From Bacillota bacterium (GTDB taxonomy: Bacteria; Bacillota; Desulfitobacteriia; Desulfitobacteriales; JAJXUE01), in the NCBI GenBank assembly GCA_021786555.1, contig JAJYNB010000288.1:1-10878 (forward strand): a stretch of DNA of 10,878 nt, given 5' to 3'. How positions within the stretch are numbered: the first letter of the stretch is position 1; every line of letters starts with the position of its first letter. The notes under the pieces were generated by a model. The model did not search any database and was not told the origin of the DNA. It saw nothing but the letters and a program-made list of their open reading frames with translations. A program made the position numbers and the translations under genes. Shown here in pieces: positions 7,361 through 10,878 of the stretch.

Positions 7361-7615
7361 TTATTCAAACGTTATATTAAATTCGGCGGAGTCTGATCTT
7401 TTCATCAAAGTATAGGCCGAAATAGGGGAGAGATACAGATTCTTTGAAGTTATGATTAGGGACTTCTCCTTCCCTGCTTCACCGATTCGCACCAGGTTAT
7501 GAACATTTGTAAGAAACTCTTTTGTAGCCTGCGACCCCGCGGTAGACTCGAGGTTTAATACAACTATGATGTCAGTTTTATCAACCAATGTGTCTCCGCC
7601 TAAATGTAAAAACAT
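7361..7615 (-). CDS. remB: RemB/YaaB-like DUF370 small DNA-binding regulator
   Basis: Small protein of 84 residues, close to the roughly 80-residue length of B. subtilis YaaB/RemB. It begins MFLHLGGDTLVDKTDIIVVLN, the hallmark N-terminus of this family, and contains TKEFL and SPISAYTLMKR further on. Its RemA relatives bind DNA and control biofilm matrix and osmoprotection genes in bacilli; the role here is unknown. Its place between recF and gyrB matches the family's usual neighbourhood. I chose the ATG at 7615. A TTG at 7669 in the same frame would add 18 residues (LKNGNHSN...), but they do not look family-like and no good RBS precedes it. The RBS for 7615 is itself imperfect: AAGGGA lies 11 nt upstream. 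The gene starts 62 nt after the recF stop. Confidence 0.85.
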   Translation of the reverse strand: MFLHLGGDTLVDKTDIIVVLNLESTAGSQATKEFLTNVHNLVRIGEAGKEKSLIITSKNLYLSPISAYTLMKRSDSAEFNITFE

Positions 7616-7677
7616 ACGTCTCAAAGTCCCTTCCCTTATTCCATTACTATGGTTCCCATTTTTAAGCAAATATTTCT

Positions 7678-8787
7678 TTAGTTCAGTTTTCCGCCGTCAA
7701 CCCTGAAAACTTTGGCATCAGCCATAATGCTTTGGTCTATATTTTCAAAATTGGTCGTAGTAATGAAAGTCTGGACCTTGTCTTGTACTGATGCCAAAAG
7801 ATAGTGCCTGCGCAAACTGTCCAGCTCTGACAGCACGTCATCGAGCAGTAAAATTGGATAAGCCCCTGTTACTGCGTAATGCAGTTCCAACTCTGCCAAT
7901 TTTAGCGATAACGCTGTGCTCCGCTGTTGTCCCTGAGAACCGAAAGACTTTACGTCCGAGCCGTTAATGTAGAAAGTCAAGTCATCCCGGTGAGGGCCAG
8001 CCAGGGTAAGTCCCCGCCCAATTTCTTCCTGTCTTAATTCTTTCAGCTTAATCCGAAAAGAGTTTTTGATTTCCTCCACTGCCATATCTGGCTTGGCTTG
8101 GAAAGAGCAGAGGTACTTAATTTCCAAATTTTCCTTTCCGGCTGCAATTTGCCGGTGACTGGAACGGGCTAAGACAGCAAGTTTTCTAATAATTTCAAAT
8201 CGCTTTAGCAGTATTTGGCTGCCGTTTAAAATTAATTGTGAATCCCACACTTCAAGCTGATTAATGTTTTGCAGCTTTTCTTTGCACGATCTTAACAACA
8301 TATTTCTTTGAGCCAAAACCTTGTAGTATTGAATCAGGAGAAAAGCATAGCTTTTACTAAGTTGCGATATTTCCATATCGAGAAAACGGCGCCGTTCTTT
8401 CGGGCTTCCTTTGACGATTGCCAATTCTTCCGGCGAGAAAAGCACCACACTGAGGCAGCCTAGGTAATCAGGCAGCCTTGACTGTTTAACTCCAGAGAGC
8501 TTAACTGTTTTTTTTCCACTGTCTTGATATTCAATTTCCAATTCTGTTTGTCTGTTATGATTCGAAACTATCCCGTTTACCTTGAAATACTGGCTTCCCC
8601 AGCACAAAAGATCCTGATCCCTGTTGTTGCGGTAGGAGCGTGTGGTAGCAAGGAAGTAGATTGACTCTAATAAATTCGTTTTGCCTTGGGCATTAAAGCC
8701 AAAAATCAAGTTCAAACCGGGGCCGGGGTCAAATCTTAAATTGGAGTAATTACGAAAATTTAATAAATTTAAGCTGTTTAGACGCAT
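7678..8787 (-). CDS. recF: DNA replication and repair protein RecF
   Basis: SMC/ABC-type ATPase that with RecO and RecR loads RecA at gaps and stalled forks. The 369 residues are the usual length. The N-terminus MRLNSLNLLNFRNY is typical. Walker A is GFNAQGKTN (30-38), the ABC signature is FGSQGQQRS (282-290), and Walker B plus D-loop is ILLLDDVLSELD (312-323). The middle (about 120-260) is the helical, coiled-coil lobe, with family motifs SPEELAIVKGSP and AGPHRDDL. The ATG at 8787 lies 8 nt after the dnaN stop. No strong Shine-Dalgarno is visible, so translation probably depends on ribosomes finishing dnaN. The S4-domain gene yaaA, which separates dnaN and recF in bacilli, is absent. Confidence 0.97.
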   Translation of the reverse strand: MRLNSLNLLNFRNYSNLRFDPGPGLNLIFGFNAQGKTNLLESIYFLATTRSYRNNRDQDLLCWGSQYFKVNGIVSNHNRQTELEIEYQDSGKKTVKLSGVKQSRLPDYLGCLSVVLFSPEELAIVKGSPKERRRFLDMEISQLSKSYAFLLIQYYKVLAQRNMLLRSCKEKLQNINQLEVWDSQLILNGSQILLKRFEIIRKLAVLARSSHRQIAAGKENLEIKYLCSFQAKPDMAVEEIKNSFRIKLKELRQEEIGRGLTLAGPHRDDLTFYINGSDVKSFGSQGQQRSTALSLKLAELELHYAVTGAYPILLLDDVLSELDSLRRHYLLASVQDKVQTFITTTNFENIDQSIMADAKVFRVDGGKLN

Positions 8788-8795
8788 ATCAAAAC

Positions 8796-9902
8796 TCAGT
8801 TAGTCCTCACCGGGAGGATTAAATACAAATAGTTCTCTGCTTCCATGGGTCTTATGATTCCAGGGCTCAAGGAACCCGTCAGTTCTATCAGAATTTCTTC
8901 TGTGTCAATTACTTTTAAGACGTCGATAAGATAGCGCGAATTAAAAGCTATTTGGGTTTCTTCTCCTTGAATTTCAATGTCTATTTCTTCGTAAGATTTT
9001 CCTAAGTCAGGTGAATTCGAAGTTATTACCAATGCACTATCCTGTGCCTTTATCTTGATTATATTACTGCCTTCTCTAGCGAGTAAGGCAGCCCTTTCAA
9101 CCGCTTCAGTGAAGGCTTTCGTTCCAAGTCTTATTTTTGTCTTGCAGCTGGACGGAATTACTTGCTTGTAATTGGGAAACTGCCCCTCAATCAGGCGGGA
9201 AATCACCGAGGTGTCTCCAAAACGAAATAATACCTGATTGTCAGTCAGAACTAAAGTGATAGACTCGTCTTCCTCCTTGATCAACCTACTCACTTCAACG
9301 AGGGCTTTGGCCGGTACTATCGCTTGCCAGGCAGAATCAAAGCTTGATTCAATTACTCCTGTCTTGTAAGCCAGACGATGGGTATCAGTGGCAACCATCT
9401 TCAGCTGCTTGTTGTCAATAGCCAGCAGCACACCGGTAAAGATTGGCCTGTTTTCATCCATTGAAGCTGCAAAAGCAGTTTGTTTTACCATACTCCTGAA
9501 AACTTGTGTTCGTAAGGTGACTGTCAAATTATCATCCAGTTCAGGAATTACCGGAAATTCTTCTGGGTCCATGCCGTTAATTGACGTTTCTGATGGGTTG
9601 TATCTGATAGAAACAGTCTTGGTACCTGGGATTAACTCCATTTCAATCGCCGTATCTGGCAGGTGACGGACTAAATCCGCAAAGATTCGGGCCTGGAGAA
9701 CTGCGCTCCCTTCTTCGATAACCTGAACGGGAGTGGAACAGAAAATTCCCATCTCCAGGTCTGTGCCGGTAAAATGTAAGCGATTGTTCTGAGCTTTTAA
9801 AAGTATGCCGCTTAAAATAGGCAAAGCGTTCTTGCTGGGTACAGCCCTTTGAACCATTTGGACGCCGTTTAAGAGATTATCCCGGGTACAAAGGATTTTC
9901 AC
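8796..9902 (-). CDS. dnaN: DNA polymerase III beta subunit (sliding clamp)
   Basis: Ring-shaped homodimeric clamp that tethers DNA polymerase III and many repair and replication partners to DNA. The 368 residues hold three clamp folds, roughly 1-125, 126-248 and 249-368. The start MKILCTRDNLLNGVQMV, the motif TDTHRLA (172-178) lining the partner-peptide pocket, and the C-terminal LILPVRTN that completes the pocket are all typical. The start is GTG at 9902, with an ideal AAGGAGG at 9910-9916 spaced 7 nt. It follows dnaA after a 202-nt origin spacer and is followed by recF. A weak promoter may lie in the spacer (TTACTT, 17 nt, TATTAT on the minus strand), but co-transcription with dnaA is equally possible. 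Confidence 0.98.
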   Translation of the reverse strand: MKILCTRDNLLNGVQMVQRAVPSKNALPILSGILLKAQNNRLHFTGTDLEMGIFCSTPVQVIEEGSAVLQARIFADLVRHLPDTAIEMELIPGTKTVSIRYNPSETSINGMDPEEFPVIPELDDNLTVTLRTQVFRSMVKQTAFAASMDENRPIFTGVLLAIDNKQLKMVATDTHRLAYKTGVIESSFDSAWQAIVPAKALVEVSRLIKEEDESITLVLTDNQVLFRFGDTSVISRLIEGQFPNYKQVIPSSCKTKIRLGTKAFTEAVERAALLAREGSNIIKIKAQDSALVITSNSPDLGKSYEEIDIEIQGEETQIAFNSRYLIDVLKVIDTEEILIELTGSLSPGIIRPMEAENYLYLILPVRTN

Positions 9903-9965
9903 GCCTGTTCCTCCTTAGGTAAAATATTTCTGGGCGGAAGTAATAATAATAAATAAGAATGATTT

Positions 9966-9983
9966 AAGTAATAATAGTAGTAG
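9966..9983 (+). repeat. DnaA-trio array of the origin unwinding element
   Basis: On the plus strand (the non-coding strand of dnaA) six consecutive triplets AAG TAA TAA TAG TAG TAG fit the DnaA-trio pattern 5'-[T/A]A[G/A]-3'. They abut GGGG and lie 12 nt from the DnaA box at 9996-10004. In B. subtilis such trios are bound by DnaA on single-stranded DNA to open the origin. The repeat is seen directly; the role is inferred from position and order. Confidence 0.7.
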
Positions 9984-9995
9984 GGGGTGTGAATT

Positions 9996-10004
9996 TGTGG
10001 ATAT
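9996..10004 (-). promoter_or_regulatory. DnaA box next to the trio array
   Basis: The minus strand reads ATATCCACA, one mismatch from the consensus TTATCCACA. Orientation is the same as in the B. subtilis unwinding boxes. A more degenerate copy, TGTGAATTT on the plus strand (9988-9996, overlapping by one base), sits between it and the G-rich spacer and may be the second box of the pair. Confidence 0.7.
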
Positions 10005-10028
10005 CTGCTTGAAGCTTTAGGTAGGGGC

Positions 10029-10037
10029 TTATGGACA
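10029..10037 (+). promoter_or_regulatory. Degenerate DnaA box
   Basis: TTATGGACA on the plus strand has one mismatch to the relaxed consensus TTATNCACA. Nearby weaker copies on the opposite strand are ATGTCCACA (10051-10059) and TTTTCCACC (10040-10048), each with two mismatches to that consensus. The cluster supports the origin call, but each site alone is weak. Confidence 0.5.
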
Positions 10038-10094
10038 CAGGTGGAAAAAGTGTGGACATCCGGTACTGGTTGTTAACATGTCAGAAAGGAATTT

Positions 10095-10103
10095 TGGGGA
10101 TAA
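10095..10103 (-). promoter_or_regulatory. DnaA box just after the dnaA stop
   Basis: The minus strand reads TTATCCCCA, one mismatch from TTATCCACA. It starts 1 nt after the dnaA stop codon and has the same orientation as the box at 9996-10004. It marks the dnaA-proximal edge of the box cluster. Confidence 0.55.
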
Positions 10104-10104
10104 C

Positions 10105-10878
10105 TTAACTGGTTTTAAGGTGATTGATAATTTCATTTACTGCTGCTTGAATGTTGGGATCCTTTTTAATATCGGCAGCTATTTTATCGTGGGCATGGAT
10201 AACGGTTGTATGATCACGTCCACCAAACTCATCTCCTATTTTTGGCAGAGAGCAGTCTGTTAGTTCCCTCGACAGATACATGGCAATTTGCCTGGGAAAG
10301 GCGATAGCTCTGGTCCTTTTCTTTGCTTTAAAATCAGATAAGGGAATTTTAAAGTATTCGGCTACAGCCTTTTGGATCAGGTCAATGGTTATCTGTTTAG
10401 GTCTGCTTGAAGGAAGAATGTCTTTTAAGGCCTCGGCTGCCTGGTCTACAGTAATCTCGTCATTGGAAGTCAGGGAAGAATAGGCAACAACCCTGATAAG
10501 GGCGCCTTCCAATTCGCGAATGTTGGATTGAATCTTGTCAGCGATATATACCATAACTTCGTTAGGCACATTGATGTCTTCTACCATAGCTTTTTTGCGT
10601 AAAATTGCGATACGCGTTTCCAGATCAGGCGCCTGAATGTCAGTAATAAGACCCCACTCAAAACGGGATCTTAAACGATCTTCCAAAGTCGGAATTTCCT
10701 TTGGGGGTCTGTCAGAAGATATTATCAGCTGTTTGTTGGCTTCATGCAAGGCATTAAACGTATGAAAGAACTCTTCTTGAGTACGTTCTTTGCCGGCTAA
10801 GAACTGGATATCGTCCACCAGTAGTATATCAATGTTGCGATAGCGATTGCGGAAATCTACCGTCTTATCATCACGGAT
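10105..10878 (-). CDS. dnaA: Chromosomal replication initiator DnaA, 5' part missing
   Basis: AAA+ initiator that binds DnaA boxes, melts oriC and recruits the helicase. Only the C-terminal 257 residues are in the window; the open frame runs off the right edge, so Walker A and domains I-II are outside. A GTG at 10818 is internal (Val of Walker B), not a start. Visible in window numbering are Walker B LLVDDIQF (19-26), sensor I IISSDRPP (52-59), the arginine-finger region RLRSRFEWG (68-76), sensor II NIRELEGAL (119-127), and the domain IV box-recognition signature GGRDHTTVIHAHDKI (219-233). The stop TAA is at 10105, next to a DnaA box. Its own promoter is not in view. Confidence 0.98.
   Translation of the reverse strand: MRDDKTVDFRNRYRNIDILLVDDIQFLAGKERTQEEFFHTFNALHEANKQLIISSDRPPKEIPTLEDRLRSRFEWGLITDIQAPDLETRIAILRKKAMVEDINVPNEVMVYIADKIQSNIRELEGALIRVVAYSSLTSNDEITVDQAAEALKDILPSSRPKQITIDLIQKAVAEYFKIPLSDFKAKKRTRAIAFPRQIAMYLSRELTDCSLPKIGDEFGGRDHTTVIHAHDKIAADIKKDPNIQAAVNEIINHLKTS

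Larger units (their letters stand above)
9903..10104. other. oriC: Putative oriC (dnaA-dnaN intergenic region)
   Basis: The 202-nt spacer between dnaA and dnaN is the usual place for DNA unwinding in Firmicutes. It contains several degenerate DnaA boxes in the half nearer dnaA, then a G-rich stretch (9983-9987), TAG/TAA trinucleotides (9966-9983) and further AT-rich DNA (9941-9965) towards dnaN. The order on the dnaA coding strand is boxes, GC-rich spacer, trios, AT-rich tract. This is the order known for the B. subtilis basal unwinding system. A second box cluster upstream of dnaA, common in Firmicutes, would lie outside the window. Confidence 0.8.

Noticed and set aside
9941..9983. CRISPR-like or microsatellite repeat
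   Set aside because: The triplets are too short for CRISPR repeats and have no spacers; their location and order fit origin DnaA-trios better than random microsatellite expansion.
10105..10818. dnaA starting at the GTG at 10818
   Set aside because: That codon is the Val of Walker B; the frame continues upstream to the window edge with typical DnaA sequence (IRDDKTVDFRNRYRN), so the gene is simply cut by the edge.

Overview
This window looks like the replication-origin neighbourhood of a Firmicutes (Bacillota) chromosome. A Peptococcaceae-type clostridium is my guess from gene order and general feel, but no sequence comparison was possible. All nine genes lie on the minus strand. Read in transcription order (right to left) they are dnaA (5' part missing), dnaN, recF, remB, gyrB, gyrA, pdxS, pdxT and serS (3' part missing). 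The genes face away from the origin, so they are co-directional with a fork moving leftward through the window.

The right end (about 9.9-10.1 kb) is the dnaA-dnaN spacer. It carries degenerate DnaA boxes, a G-rich spacer and a run of TAG/TAA trinucleotides that match the known layout of a basal origin unwinding system (DnaA box, GC-rich spacer, DnaA-trios). I call it oriC, or the dnaA-dnaN half of a bipartite oriC. Next come dnaN (sliding clamp), recF (SMC-like recombination mediator, 8 nt behind dnaN, with no yaaA between them) and remB (small DUF370-type DNA-binding regulator), ending in a weak hairpin terminator. A sigma-A-like promoter then starts gyrB-gyrA, the two gyrase subunits. They are coupled by a ribosome binding site that overlaps the gyrB stop and serves a TTG start. 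A clear Rho-independent terminator follows gyrA.

The left part is metabolic. pdxS-pdxT encode the two subunits of deoxyxylulose-5-phosphate-independent pyridoxal-5'-phosphate synthase and have their own promoter. serS encodes seryl-tRNA synthetase; a well-formed promoter in the 128-nt gap before it leaves no room for a T-box leader. Bacillus subtilis has rRNA genes, guaB, yaaC and dacA between gyrA and pdxS; none are present here.

No gene-free stretch reaches 300 bases. The longest spacers are dnaA-dnaN (202 nt), gyrA-pdxS (185 nt), remB-gyrB (151 nt) and pdxT-serS (128 nt), and each holds recognisable signals. I saw no mobile elements, CRISPR arrays, rRNA or tRNA genes. All genes are well-known housekeeping families, and I found no previously undescribed system. 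The most interesting points are the origin architecture, a few regulatory details, and an unexpected residue in SerRS.
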